Below, piece after piece: positions 7,243 through 18,773 of a stretch of 55,505 nucleotides of DNA. A program made the position numbers and the translations under genes. The notes under the pieces were generated by a model that saw only the letters and a list, made by a program, of their open reading frames with translations, did no database searches and was not told where the DNA came from. Each line of letters opens with the position of its first letter. Position 1 is the stretch's first letter. Origin of the DNA: SLQH01 sp964612995 (GTDB taxonomy: Bacteria; Planctomycetota; UBA11346); NCBI GenBank assembly GCA_964612995.1, contig CAZTGE010000007.1, positions 1-55,505 on the forward strand. Direction: 5' to 3'.

Positions 7243-8910
7243 TCAGCCGAACAGGTCCTCGTCGTCGCCCGGCACCGCCTCCAATCGCTCGTGCCGCTCG
7301 CCGCTGGCCGGCACGCCGCCGGCTGCGGCGTCGAGGTCCTCGCGGCTGATCTCGACGAAGCGCTGGCGTGCGGGGAAGAACTTCAGCAACTGGTGCCCGG
7401 TGGGGCCGAAGCGGTTCTTGGCCAGCACCAGCTTGATGTCGTGGCCGTCGCCAACCGGGTCCTCCTCGCCCTCGGCCTCCATCCGATGGAGGAACATCAC
7501 CGCGTCGGCGTCCTGCTCGATCGAACCCGAACCGCGCAGATCGGAGAGCTTGGGCTCACGGCTCTTGCCAGCCTTCTCCACGTCGCGGCTCATCTGGGAG
7601 AGCGCCAGCACCGGAATACGCATCTCGCGCGCGAGGATCTTGAGCGTGCGGCTGATCTCCGAGATCTTCTCGTATTCGCTGATGCCCGACCGGCTGCTCG
7701 AGAGCAGCTGGAGGTAGTCGATCACGATCAGCTTGAAATCGCCGCCTCGCTCGAGGTGGTGGCGCTTGGCCACCGACCGCAGGGCCTGCACCGTCAGGTC
7801 GCTGACGTCCATCAGGTCGAGCTTCCAGGTGCGGAAGCGTTGCGCCGCCTGGTGCAGCGCCTCCCACTCGTGATCGCGGATGATCCCGCGCTCGAGCGAC
7901 TTGAACTCGATCCCGGCCTCGGCGCAGACCAGCTTCTTCATCAGGTCGACGCGATCGACCTCGAGACTGAAGAACAGCGCCGAGAGCGCGTCGGTCTCCG
8001 ACCCGCAGACGTTATGCAGGATGTTGAGCGCGAAACTGGTCTTGCCCACGCCGGGTCGCGCGGCGAGCACATACAACCCACCGGGGCGCAGGCTCATGAG
8101 CATGTCGTCGATGTGCTGGTAGCCGGTCTGCACGCCCTCGTTGGGGTTTTCCACCTGCTGGTTGATCGCCTCGAGCGTCTCCTCGACCACCGAATCGAGG
8201 TCGAAGACGCGGGTGCGCTGATCATCGCCGTAGCGGCCGAGCTCGAGGATGCTCTGCCCCGCGGTGTCGATCAGGTCCTGGAAGCTGTCAGTGGTGCGAT
8301 GGGCCTTGTCGCTCAACCGCGTGAGGTCGAGGATCAGGCGCCGCTTGTAGTAGTAATCGGCCAGCTGGCGCACGTTGCGCCCCAGCGCGTGGGTCGAGGC
8401 ATAGTGTTCGACGATCTCGAGCACCGCGGCGTACCCGCCGACCGCGGCCAGCGCGCTGTCGTCGAAGCCGGCAGCGGCGTCCTCGGGCCGCCACCGGTAG
8501 AGCGCCTGACGCTGGGCCGGCGACATGCCGTCGAGCTGGTTGGACTCGAGCAGGATCTGCTGTTGGCGCAAACGCTTGAGAAACACGCGGAAATCGGCGC
8601 CTTTGAGCTGTTCGGCGACCGCCGCGGCATCGATGTGCTCGCCGCGGTCGTCGAGGTCGAGACAGGCGAGGTAGATGATGCGGTGGTTGCGATTGAAGAA
8701 GAACAGCGGGTGCTCGATGGTCTGGCGGATGGTGTGGATCGCCAGGTTGCGCCCGTCGAGCAAGGCGGCGAGGACCATGCGTTCGAGCTCGTTGCTGTGC
8801 GGCATCTCCCGCACCGCGCCAGTGCTCTCGTTCTTTCCCTGACGCTCGCCTTCGCCCTCGCGGCGTGACGGGGCGCCGGAGCGCGAGTCCATCGTGTCGC
8901 TTTCCGCCAC
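7243..8910 (-). CDS. dnaB: Replicative DNA helicase DnaB
   Basis: Hexameric 5'-3' helicase that unwinds DNA ahead of the replisome. The GTG at 8910 follows GGGAGGTGCAT, which fits a ribosome binding site; it gives 555 residues, about 100 longer than usual because of an N-terminal polar extension (about residues 1-35). The DnaB N-terminal domain begins at SNELERMVLAALLDGRNLAI. The RecA-like domain has Walker A ARPGVGKTS near residue 285 and Walker B LIVIDYLQLLSS near 395, followed by LSQMSRDVEK and the late DVMFLHR-like strand. No intein or interruption is seen. Shikimate kinase lies 91 bases upstream on the same strand. Confidence 0.97.
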   Translation of the reverse strand: MAESDTMDSRSGAPSRREGEGERQGKNESTGAVREMPHSNELERMVLAALLDGRNLAIHTIRQTIEHPLFFFNRNHRIIYLACLDLDDRGEHIDAAAVAEQLKGADFRVFLKRLRQQQILLESNQLDGMSPAQRQALYRWRPEDAAAGFDDSALAAVGGYAAVLEIVEHYASTHALGRNVRQLADYYYKRRLILDLTRLSDKAHRTTDSFQDLIDTAGQSILELGRYGDDQRTRVFDLDSVVEETLEAINQQVENPNEGVQTGYQHIDDMLMSLRPGGLYVLAARPGVGKTSFALNILHNVCGSETDALSALFFSLEVDRVDLMKKLVCAEAGIEFKSLERGIIRDHEWEALHQAAQRFRTWKLDLMDVSDLTVQALRSVAKRHHLERGGDFKLIVIDYLQLLSSSRSGISEYEKISEISRTLKILAREMRIPVLALSQMSRDVEKAGKSREPKLSDLRGSGSIEQDADAVMFLHRMEAEGEEDPVGDGHDIKLVLAKNRFGPTGHQLLKFFPARQRFVEISREDLDAAAGGVPASGERHERLEAVPGDDEDLFG

Positions 8911-9001
8911 ATGCACCTCCCTGCCCGGTATGCTAGACCTGGGCATGACGCAGCTCCAAGCTGAGCTTCCGACCGGCTTTTCGACGTTGCAAGTGCTGCG
9001 C

Positions 9002-9532
9002 TCAGGTGGTTTCCGACCGGTTTTCCACAATCGTGACCAGCTGAGCCAGCTTGGCCTCCACAGCGGCCGCCGCATCGATGGTCACATCCGCGCACTGCGC
9101 GTAGAGCGGCTCGCGCGCGGCGAGCACGGCCTCGACCTCTTCCAGCAGCCCGCGCCCGGTCAGGCTGGGCCGCACCCCGCCATCGCCGCGCAGGCGTTCG
9201 CGCACCACCTCCGGTCCGGCGCGCAGCCAGACCACCAGCCCCCCCTGGCGGGCCAGCCGGGCACGATTGGCCGGATCGAGCACGACCCCGCCGCCGGTGG
9301 CCAGCACCGTCGGCTCCGGCCGGGCCAGCAGATCGGCCAGACAGTCGCGCTCGAGCGCGCGGAACGCCTCCTCGCCAGCCTCGCGGAACAGCTCGGCGAT
9401 CGGTCGCCCGGCACGGGCCACCACCGCCGCGTCGACATCGGCCCACGACCAGCCGAGGCGCCGGGCGAGACGCTCGGCGAGGTAGGTCTTGCCGCAAGCA
9501 CGGTAGCCGATCAGGGTGATCCGGGGCAGCAT
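9002..9532 (-). CDS. aroK: Shikimate kinase
   Basis: Phosphorylates shikimate at the 3-hydroxyl in the chorismate pathway; cytosolic. Walker A GYRACGKT lies right after MLPRITLI. The shikimate-binding region includes the DVDAAV segment (DxD-like), and ATGGGVVL is the conserved GGG loop. The lid Arg lies in GGVRPSLTGRG. About 176 residues from the ATG at 9532, the usual size; ATGs at 9544 and 9571 are possible alternatives that add only a non-conserved leader. It lies in front of dnaB and divergent from the Ser/Thr kinase. aroA, another gene of the same pathway, is at 22940 in this window, so the pathway genes are scattered. Confidence 0.94.
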   Translation of the reverse strand: MLPRITLIGYRACGKTYLAERLARRLGWSWADVDAAVVARAGRPIAELFREAGEEAFRALERDCLADLLARPEPTVLATGGGVVLDPANRARLARQGGLVVWLRAGPEVVRERLRGDGGVRPSLTGRGLLEEVEAVLAAREPLYAQCADVTIDAAAAVEAKLAQLVTIVENRSETT

Positions 9533-9726
9533 CGCCCCGGACATACCGGCCGGCTCGCCACTGCCAAGCACGCTTGTCGCCTCCGCCTTGGCAAACCAGC
9601 ACGGTCCACCCTCCGGCTCGCCGGGCAGTGGCGCGGCGCGGGCAGACCATGCCCTCCACCCTGTGCCAGGCGCCCAGGGCGGTTCTTGATGCGCCCGCAG
9701 CTGCGACAGAATGGTGGTGGACGCTC

Positions 9727-12603
<2,877 letters not shown>

Positions 12604-12607
12604 GACG

Positions 12608-12630
12608 CCGGCCCGGGCCCCTCGGGCCGG
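12608..12630 (+). terminator. Hairpin after the Ser/Thr kinase gene
   Basis: CCGGCCCG (12608-12615) pairs with CGGGCCGG (12623-12630), 5 bases after the stop at 12603. There is no U-tract and the next gene starts only about 34 bases further, so it may only attenuate. Confidence 0.45.
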
Positions 12631-12663
12631 ACCGCTCGCGCCCAGCCCCCCTGGACCGTCCGC

Positions 12664-13983
12664 ATGGCAGCGCCGAGACCGCCGACCCGGTTGTGGAATC
12701 GCGACTTCACCCTGCTGTGGCAGGGCCAGCTGCTCAGCCAGGCCGGGACCCAGCTGCACGAACTGGCCCTGGGGCTGTGGGTGGTCGAACGCGGCTTCTC
12801 GGCGACGGTCCTCGGCCTGTTGCTCTTCGCCTCCGCCTTCCCCTCCTGCATCCTCGGCCCGCTCGGAGGCGCCCTGGCCGACCGCCACTCGCGCAAGCGC
12901 ATCCTGGTCGCCTGCGACCTGCTCTTCGGCGTGCTCGGGCTCGTGCTGGCGGTCGCCTTCTTCACCGTGCCCGGGGCAACCCTGTTGCTGCTCGGCCTGC
13001 TGTTCATCAACCGCGTCGCCGCCTCGCTGATCAACGCGCTGTTCTGGCCCACGGTCAGCGCGATGACCCCGGACCTGGTCCCCCGCGCCAGCATCGGCCG
13101 GGCCAACGCGGCCAACCTCGCAGCCAGCGAGGGCGGCAAGCTCGGCGGTCGCGCCCTGGCCGGCATCGCCTACACCGCCCTGGGGATGCCGATGCTGATG
13201 CTGCTCGACGGGATCTCCTTCCTCGCCAGCGCCGCGAGCGAGACCTTCATCCGCGAACCAGAACGCCCGCGCGGCAGCTGCGACCGTCCGCCGCTGTGGC
13301 ACGACATGCTCGACGGCTTCCGCTTCGTCTGGCGCTGGCGTTCCCTGCGTGCGGTGACCCTCGTCGCCGCCGCCTTCCACTGGTTCCTCGCCCCCCTGAT
13401 GGTGCTGTTGCCGTTCTACACCCAGCAGGAGGCCTTCCTCGACACCACCCCGGCCTGGCTCGGCTTCCTCTTCGCGGGCTTCGGCGCCGGGCTGATCACC
13501 GGCTTCCTGCTCCTGGCCTGGGGCCAGGCCCGCTGGTCGCGCTTCGTGAGCATCTCGATCCCGGCCCAGTTGCTCACCGGCGCCGGCATCGCCGCCCTGG
13601 CCGTGATCCGCGATCCGCCCGCCGCCTTCGCCGCTCTGCTGGTCAGCGGTCTCGGGTTGGGCATCGTGATCAACGCGATCTACACCACGCTCCAGCTCAG
13701 CCTGCCCGAAAGCGTGCGCGGGCGTGCGCTCTCGCTCATCGGCACCCTGTGCACGATGATCATGCCGCTGGCCTACGCCGTGTCCGGTCTGGCGACCGAT
13801 GCCATCGGCGGACGGGTCGACCTGGTCTTCGCGGTCTGCGGCGCGGGCATGGTCGTGCTCGGCCTCGGTGGCCTGGCTGTGCGCGATCTGCGGGGTTTCC
13901 TCACCGGCCATCCCGAGGCCGTGCTGCCACCGGCGCACAGCACCGCCGCGATCGAACGTTCCGCGCCCGGACCGGAGGCTTGA
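12664..13983 (+). CDS. MFS transporter, EntS-like (MFS_3)
   Basis: A 439-residue inner-membrane protein with about 12 hydrophobic spans. The N-terminus RLWNRDFTLLWQGQLLSQAG and the loop GALADRHSRKRILVACDLLF (MFS signature D-R-x-S-R-K-R) match the exporter group that includes the enterobactin exporter EntS. There is an extended central loop (PERPRGSCDRPPLWHDMLDG) between the two six-span halves. It probably exports a small molecule by proton antiport; the substrate cannot be inferred. It begins 60 bases after the kinase gene and ends 4 bases before the radical SAM start, so those two are likely cotranscribed. Confidence 0.92.
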   Translation: MAAPRPPTRLWNRDFTLLWQGQLLSQAGTQLHELALGLWVVERGFSATVLGLLLFASAFPSCILGPLGGALADRHSRKRILVACDLLFGVLGLVLAVAFFTVPGATLLLLGLLFINRVAASLINALFWPTVSAMTPDLVPRASIGRANAANLAASEGGKLGGRALAGIAYTALGMPMLMLLDGISFLASAASETFIREPERPRGSCDRPPLWHDMLDGFRFVWRWRSLRAVTLVAAAFHWFLAPLMVLLPFYTQQEAFLDTTPAWLGFLFAGFGAGLITGFLLLAWGQARWSRFVSISIPAQLLTGAGIAALAVIRDPPAAFAALLVSGLGLGIVINAIYTTLQLSLPESVRGRALSLIGTLCTMIMPLAYAVSGLATDAIGGRVDLVFAVCGAGMVVLGLGGLAVRDLRGFLTGHPEAVLPPAHSTAAIERSAPGPEA

Positions 13984-13987
13984 AACC

Positions 13988-14857
13988 ATGCACTACGAGG
14001 GTCACGTGATCCGCCCGCCGAGCGAGGCCGAGAGCCTGATCCTCCAGGTCAGCGTCGGCTGTTCGCACAACGCCTGCAGCTTCTGTGGCACCTACCGCGG
14101 GGTCCGTTTCCATCCCACCGCGAGCGCACGCATTGCCGCGGATCTCGACTGGGCCGCGACCCACCACCCGCACACGCGCCGGGTATTTCTCTGCGATGGC
14201 GATCCGACCGCGCTGCCGACCGACCGCCTGCTGTGGATCCTCGCCTCGATCCGGCGACGCTTGCCGCAGGTCGAGCGCATCGCCTGCTACGCCAGCGCGC
14301 ACAGCGTGGCCCGGAAGAGCGACGCCGAACTCACCGAATTGCGCGCCGCCGGTCTGCGCATGGCCTACCTCGGACTCGAGTCCGGCGACGACGCGGTGCT
14401 GGCGACGGTGAACAAGGGCTGTGACGCACGAACCCAGATCACCCAGGCGCGGCGGCTGATCGACGCCGGCTGCAAGCTCTCGCTCACGGTCCTGCTCGGG
14501 CTCGGCGGCCGCGAGCGCTGGCGTGAACACGCAAGCGCCACTGGCGCCGCGGTCTCGGCGATCGACCCGGCCCACGTCGCTGCGCTGACGCTGATGCCCC
14601 TGCCCGGCACCCCCCTGGCCGAGGCGATCGCAGAGGGCCGGTTCGCACTACCGGGGCCGCAGGAGATCCTCGCCGAACTACGGGAACTGCTCGCGGCGAT
14701 CGACCTCACCCGCGGCCTGTTCCTCGCCGATCACGCATCGAACTACCTGCCCTTGCGCATCCGCTTGCCGCGCCACAAGGCCGACGCGCTCGCGCGCATC
14801 GACGCCGCGCTCGCCGGTGCGCTACCGCTGCGTCCGGAGCGCTGGCGCGGGCTCTGA
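13988..14857 (+). CDS. Radical SAM protein (COG1032-like short form)
   Basis: A 289-residue protein. ATG 13988 has GGAGG 9 bases upstream, overlapping the end of the MFS gene. After ESLILQVSVGC comes the cluster motif C-S-H-N-A-C-S-F-C. The CX4CX2C spacing differs from the canonical CX3CX2C but is usual for this GCSHNxCxFC subgroup. A GDPT segment, GLRMAYLGLESGDDAVL and LLGLGG follow in the order of the radical SAM barrel. No B12 domain is present. The substrate is unknown. Context with an exporter is suggestive of a linked pathway, but nothing else supports one. Confidence 0.88.
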   Translation: MHYEGHVIRPPSEAESLILQVSVGCSHNACSFCGTYRGVRFHPTASARIAADLDWAATHHPHTRRVFLCDGDPTALPTDRLLWILASIRRRLPQVERIACYASAHSVARKSDAELTELRAAGLRMAYLGLESGDDAVLATVNKGCDARTQITQARRLIDAGCKLSLTVLLGLGGRERWREHASATGAAVSAIDPAHVAALTLMPLPGTPLAEAIAEGRFALPGPQEILAELRELLAAIDLTRGLFLADHASNYLPLRIRLPRHKADALARIDAALAGALPLRPERWRGL

Positions 14858-15086
14858 GCCGGCACGCATCGGCCCCCAGACGCAGATCAGCACGCAAACC
14901 GCCGGCCATCGACAGCAGCTCTCCACGCTCGTCCTTGCCATCCGGATCCCTGGGCTGCCGACTCCCCCCACGCGCCGCTGGTGAACCGCGGGTCCGGCTG
15001 CTGCGTTGATCATCGCTGATGGCCGGCGTCGCGCGGTCTACACCGTCCGGCTTCCCCCCCGCGGCGTCGGCCATCGTCTCAGGCGC

Positions 15087-15476
15087 TCAGTCCTCGGCGC
15101 CGAGCGGGACCGTGCGGCGACAGAGCTGGAAGGCCGCGCCCCAGGGGTCGCGCAGCATCACCACCAACGAGCCGTCTTCGCCGTGGATCTCCTCGATCAG
15201 CTCGGCCCCGGCCGCGAGCAGCTCTTCGCGGTCGCCGAGCGGATCGGCGCTGACGAATGCGAGATGCAGCTCGAGCGGATGCATCGCGCGCCGGTCGGGC
15301 AGCGGCGCCGATTCGTTGCGGTATATTTCGATCATCATGCCCGCGTCATCGCGCAGGAAGTGGGCCTGGACCCCCTCGCTGCTGGCACGGACGATCCTCA
15401 TACCCAGATGCTCGGCATACCAGGCGGCCACCGCCATCGGGTCGGTGACATTCAGGGCCACGTGTTCCATGCGCAT
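15087..15476 (-). CDS. VOC (glyoxalase/bleomycin-resistance) family protein
   Basis: A 129-residue single VOC module with two beta-alpha-beta-beta-beta halves. It opens MRMEHVALNVTDPMAVAAWY, with His5 as likely first metal ligand. Then LGMRIVRASSEG, AGMMIEIYRN (Glu ligand), HLAFVSADP (His ligand) and VMLRDPWGAAFQLC follow. The family includes metal-dependent lyases, dioxygenases and binding proteins; the exact reaction is not predictable. GGGAGCATACG lies before the ATG at 15476. It begins 21 bases after the upstream secreted-protein gene (15498) and is therefore the last gene of the M24 operon. Confidence 0.88.
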   Translation of the reverse strand: MRMEHVALNVTDPMAVAAWYAEHLGMRIVRASSEGVQAHFLRDDAGMMIEIYRNESAPLPDRRAMHPLELHLAFVSADPLGDREELLAAGAELIEEIHGEDGSLVVMLRDPWGAAFQLCRRTVPLGAED

Positions 15477-15497
15477 GTCGTATGCTCCCTGCTCGCC

Positions 15498-16445
15498 TCA
15501 GAAATCTTCGGCGCCACGTGGTTCTTCCACGGCTTCAATCGTGGCTTCCTGCTCGCCCGCCGCGTCGGCGGGGGGCTCGGCGACCTCGGCCTCCGAGGCC
15601 GGCGTGCTCGAGATGACCGCGTCGACCGTCTTGCGTGGCTCCATCTCGACCGGCACGTTCTCGACCTTGACCTGGAGCTCGCGGCGTTGGACCTCACCGT
15701 GGAAGCGGAACACCACCGCCCCCTCTTCGCCCAGCTCGCGGCGCAGGCGTTGACGGCGTGTGTAGCTATCGCCGGAACCACTGCCCGAGTACCCGCTGGT
15801 CGGGACTTCGCGCCCGGACGCGTCTTTGTAGACGATCTCATCGAGCGCCTCCCTGGCGGCGGTGTTGTAGGTCACCACGGCTTCATCTTCGCCGACCTCC
15901 GTCACGCCGATGATCGCACCCGGGATGTCCTTGACGGCCACGCGCTTGCCGAGCCATGTGCTGATCGGATCGAGCTCGGCCAGCCGGTCCTCGCCCACCT
16001 TGTACATACCGATGCACCGGCCATCGATGGCCGTGATCATCTCCGCATCATCCGGGATCCGGGACAGGGGGATGTTCACGCTGAATTCGCCGCGCTCGAG
16101 GACGTAGTCGCTGAAGCGCTCCTCGCGATCGACCACCGTCTCGAGCTCGAGCGTGGTGCCGTCATCGAAGGTGATCGACTCGATCACGAATTCCTCGTAC
16201 CCCACCAGATCGGGGTGGCCGGCGAACGGGAAGGAACACGACAGGCGGATGGTATCCTGCCGCCGTTCGATCAGACCGTCATCGCTGTAGCTGAGCCGGA
16301 TGTCGATGTTCAGGTTGCTCGCCCGTCCGGCGAGTGTCACCGCATCGCCGACTTCCGCGCCTTGCGTGTCGTCGGCACCCGCTGCCGGAACGACACCGAG
16401 CGCACAGAGCAACAGCAGGTTCGTGAACAGACGTGGCGCAGACAT
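15498..16445 (-). CDS. Secreted protein of unknown family, paralogue 1
   Basis: The ATG at 16445 has a strong GAGGAGGAAACCG site, giving 315 residues with signal peptide MSAPRLFTNLLLLCALGVVP ahead of AGADD. The mature part is beta-rich. The segment VGEDRLAELDPISTWLGKRV and the following KDIPGAIIGV align closely with VGEQRVVRLAPVSRWLGKRV and ADIEGAVIQV in the gene immediately upstream, so the two are tandem paralogues. Both also share RLSCSFPFAG/LTCSFALPRK and a C-terminal acidic, Ala/Pro-rich tail ending in D-F. I recognise no named family; location in the periplasm or outside the cell is inferred from the signal peptide. Confidence 0.82.
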   Translation of the reverse strand: MSAPRLFTNLLLLCALGVVPAAGADDTQGAEVGDAVTLAGRASNLNIDIRLSYSDDGLIERRQDTIRLSCSFPFAGHPDLVGYEEFVIESITFDDGTTLELETVVDREERFSDYVLERGEFSVNIPLSRIPDDAEMITAIDGRCIGMYKVGEDRLAELDPISTWLGKRVAVKDIPGAIIGVTEVGEDEAVVTYNTAAREALDEIVYKDASGREVPTSGYSGSGSGDSYTRRQRLRRELGEEGAVVFRFHGEVQRRELQVKVENVPVEMEPRKTVDAVISSTPASEAEVAEPPADAAGEQEATIEAVEEPRGAEDF

Positions 16446-16525
16446 CGGTTTCCTCCTCAGCGATGGGGACGAGCATCGAGTGGGCGTGGCAGGACGCAAC
16501 TGCGAAGGGCTACTGCCCATGACGC

Positions 16526-17551
16526 TCAGAAATCGTCGGACGGTGACGCCTCCGGCTCCGCCTGCGGATCCACCGGAACCACCGCGGCCGGACGTTCCTC
16601 GGGCTGCACCCGGGTGGCGGGCACGGTGGTGATCTCGGCGTCCGCTGGCGCACCGCTACCATGCCACATACCCGCGACCGCATTGCTCAAGGCGCGGAGC
16701 ATGCGGCCACGTCGGCGTTGCTGCCGCTCTCGCGGTAAAGACCATCGGGGCGGCATCACCGTCTCCGGCTCGACCGCATCGGCGGCCACCGGCACGTCGG
16801 TGATCTCGAAGCTGAAACGGCGGCGCGCGGTCGGCGCCAGGAAGCGGAAATCCACCTGCCCGTCCGGTTCGAGCGGCCGCCAGAGGCGATGTTCGAGCTT
16901 CATCCAATCCCCGTTCCCGCTGCGTGCGGTGTGTCCACTCGAGCGGATCGGGGTGCCGTCGCCATCGGCGCATTCGATCGTCGCCAGCTCGGTGTGGGCA
17001 GCCCGATTGCAGGCGAGCGCCACCCGTTTGCCGTCGAGCCCGACCACCTGGATGACCGCGCCTTCGATGTCGGCCACCGCCACGCGTTTGCCCAGCCACC
17101 GCGAGACCGGCGCGAGCCGGACCACACGTTGCTCGCCAACCGTGACCATCGCCTGCCCGGAACCACGGATGTGCGTGATGCGCGTGGCCTCAGCCGGCAG
17201 CGGATCGATCTGCAGCGTGACCCGGAAACACCTCTCGCGCAGCATGTGCTCGTGAAACCGTTGCTCGCGCATCAGCTCATGGTGCGGACGCAGGACATCG
17301 CCGGTATCGAACACGATCTGATCGACCTGCATCCGATGGCACCCCACCATCGCCGGCTTGCGCGGCAGCGCGAACGAGCAGGTCAAGGCGCTGCGAAAGC
17401 GCTGGCGCGGATCGCCATCCCCGTACTCCAGCTCGGAGTGCAGCCACAGCGCCTCCGGACGCCCGTCCAGCCGCAATGGGTCCGCCGCATGGCTCCACGC
17501 CACCAGGGTGAGCAGCGCGGTGATCAGGATGGCCTCTCGCAGCACGTGCAT
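16526..17551 (-). CDS. Secreted protein of unknown family, paralogue 2
   Basis: A 341-residue protein from ATG 17551, which lies 9 bases after GAGGGGG; the ATG at 17560 would overlap that site. Signal peptide MHVLREAILITALLTLVAWS is followed by HAADP. It is the tandem paralogue of 15498-16445, sharing the SRWLGKRVAVADIEGAVIQV core. It differs by an Arg-rich stretch (RERQQRRRGRMLRALSNAV) before the tail ending in SDDF. The ribosome binding site almost abuts the M24 gene stop at 17567, so they are cotranscribed. Function unknown. Confidence 0.82.
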   Translation of the reverse strand: MHVLREAILITALLTLVAWSHAADPLRLDGRPEALWLHSELEYGDGDPRQRFRSALTCSFALPRKPAMVGCHRMQVDQIVFDTGDVLRPHHELMREQRFHEHMLRERCFRVTLQIDPLPAEATRITHIRGSGQAMVTVGEQRVVRLAPVSRWLGKRVAVADIEGAVIQVVGLDGKRVALACNRAAHTELATIECADGDGTPIRSSGHTARSGNGDWMKLEHRLWRPLEPDGQVDFRFLAPTARRRFSFEITDVPVAADAVEPETVMPPRWSLPRERQQRRRGRMLRALSNAVAGMWHGSGAPADAEITTVPATRVQPEERPAAVVPVDPQAEPEASPSDDF

Positions 17552-17566
17552 CGCACACATCCCCCT

Positions 17567-18664
17567 CTAGTGTTCGAGGATGTCCGGCCGGTCGACCGGG
17601 CCCGCGGGGCCCTCGACGGTGATCGTCGGCCAGTCGCCGGGCTCGGTGACCACCTCGTGGCGGTCGCTCCAGGCGATGATCGTGCCTTCGCTCTTGGTCC
17701 CGGTGATGCTCGGATTCCAGGCGAAGGCCTGGGGGTCGAGCACCGTGTGCGGGCAGGCGTCGTTGCCGAGGTAATCGCGCGTCTCGTAGCCGGTGGCCCC
17801 GCCCTGGTGGTGCAGCTTCCACTCCTCGGCGAATCCGGTCGCGGCGTAGGCCTCGCGGCCGGCACGGAACACCGCCCCGGCCGAGGCTCCGGCGCGGCAG
17901 GTCTGATGGAAGGTCGCATCGACGGTGCAGACCGCGCGGTGGCGGCGCCGGATCTCGTCGCTGATCGAGCCGAGCTCGACCAACCTGGTGCAGGACGCGA
18001 TCAGACCGCGCAGGCGCACGCAGAGCACCAGCATCGCCCGTCTGGCGATGCGTGCGTCGGTGGCGATGGGGTGGCGGTAGCGCTCGATGCGCTCGTCGGC
18101 CGCAACCATCGACACGGCGGGGAATCCGCCGCGCTCGACCACCTCGGCGCAGAGACGTGCCGCGAGCGCGTACTCGCTGACCCCGCGCTCGAGCGCGCGA
18201 GCGGCGGCCTGGATCGACTCGCCGGCGATCCGTCCGGCCGCGCGCATGGTCTCGACCTCGTCGGGGTACAACCGCCAGCGCAGCGGCGCGATGTCGGACT
18301 CGATGTTGGCGCTGCCGCCCGCGCCGTTGTCCGAGAGCAGGGTCGCATCCGCGCCGAGCAGATCGGCGATCTCGACCAGCGGATTGGAAGCGTGCCAGGG
18401 AAATTCACGTACACTGAAGCCGAGCCCGTCGATCTCCTCGGCCTGGACCCGCGGCGACTCGATGTTGTTGCCGAGATAGTAGGCCTGGTCGGGGGTCACC
18501 AGCAGCGAGGAGGCGCCGAGATCGCTGGTGTTGCGCACGTGGTTGTCGCCGCCGCCGGTGAGCCAGGCGAAATTCGAACAGCGCGTCAACAACAGGCCCT
18601 GGGCCTGGCGTTCGTCCAGCAGCGTACGCAGCCGGCTCAGCTTGTCGTCGAGTGCAGTGCCCAT
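17567..18664 (-). CDS. M24 (aminopeptidase P/creatinase) fold protein lacking metal ligands
   Basis: A 365-residue protein with an N-terminal creatinase-like domain (about 1-130; NFAWLTGGGDN, YYLGNNIES) and an M24 pita-bread domain (about 135-350; EVETMRAAGRIAGESIQAAA). The canonical M24 ligands D-D-H-E-E appear mostly absent: the first Asp strand reads MLVLCVRLRG (Cys215), the S-D-x-T-R motif reads SCTR (Cys225), and the first E-P motif reads AWNPS (Asn317). HHQGG (285-289), H198 and E326 remain. It may be a metal-free enzyme, as creatinase is, or a non-catalytic binder. The ATG at 18664 follows AAGGAGAAGACG. First gene of a four-gene operon, divergent from the larA-like gene. Confidence 0.85.
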   Translation of the reverse strand: MGTALDDKLSRLRTLLDERQAQGLLLTRCSNFAWLTGGGDNHVRNTSDLGASSLLVTPDQAYYLGNNIESPRVQAEEIDGLGFSVREFPWHASNPLVEIADLLGADATLLSDNGAGGSANIESDIAPLRWRLYPDEVETMRAAGRIAGESIQAAARALERGVSEYALAARLCAEVVERGGFPAVSMVAADERIERYRHPIATDARIARRAMLVLCVRLRGLIASCTRLVELGSISDEIRRRHRAVCTVDATFHQTCRAGASAGAVFRAGREAYAATGFAEEWKLHHQGGATGYETRDYLGNDACPHTVLDPQAFAWNPSITGTKSEGTIIAWSDRHEVVTEPGDWPTITVEGPAGPVDRPDILEH

Positions 18665-18773
18665 CGTCTTCTCCTTGGCCGCACGGGCTCGTTTCCTAGC
18701 ATGTCCGGCCCGGGGTGGTTCTAGGCGCGCGCCACCCCCGCCGCAAGTGTCGCGCCCGATTCGGAGTCAGGAC

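Noticed and set aside
4850..7717. A 955-codon open frame on the plus strand
   Set aside because: It lies antisense to the secreted TPR/propeller protein and runs into dnaB. The translation is low-complexity Val/Gly/Ala/Asp without domains, a GC-driven shadow.
7243..8910. Intein in the oversized DnaB
   Set aside because: The extra length is an N-terminal polar extension; Walker A and B regions are continuous and no Cys...HN splicing blocks are visible.
14858..15086. Possible gene between the radical SAM and VOC genes
   Set aside because: Short frames there have no ribosome binding site or recognisable sequence; the two genes simply converge.
15006..17255. A 749-codon plus-strand frame
   Set aside because: Antisense to the VOC gene and the secreted paralogues, which have ribosome binding sites and signal peptides.
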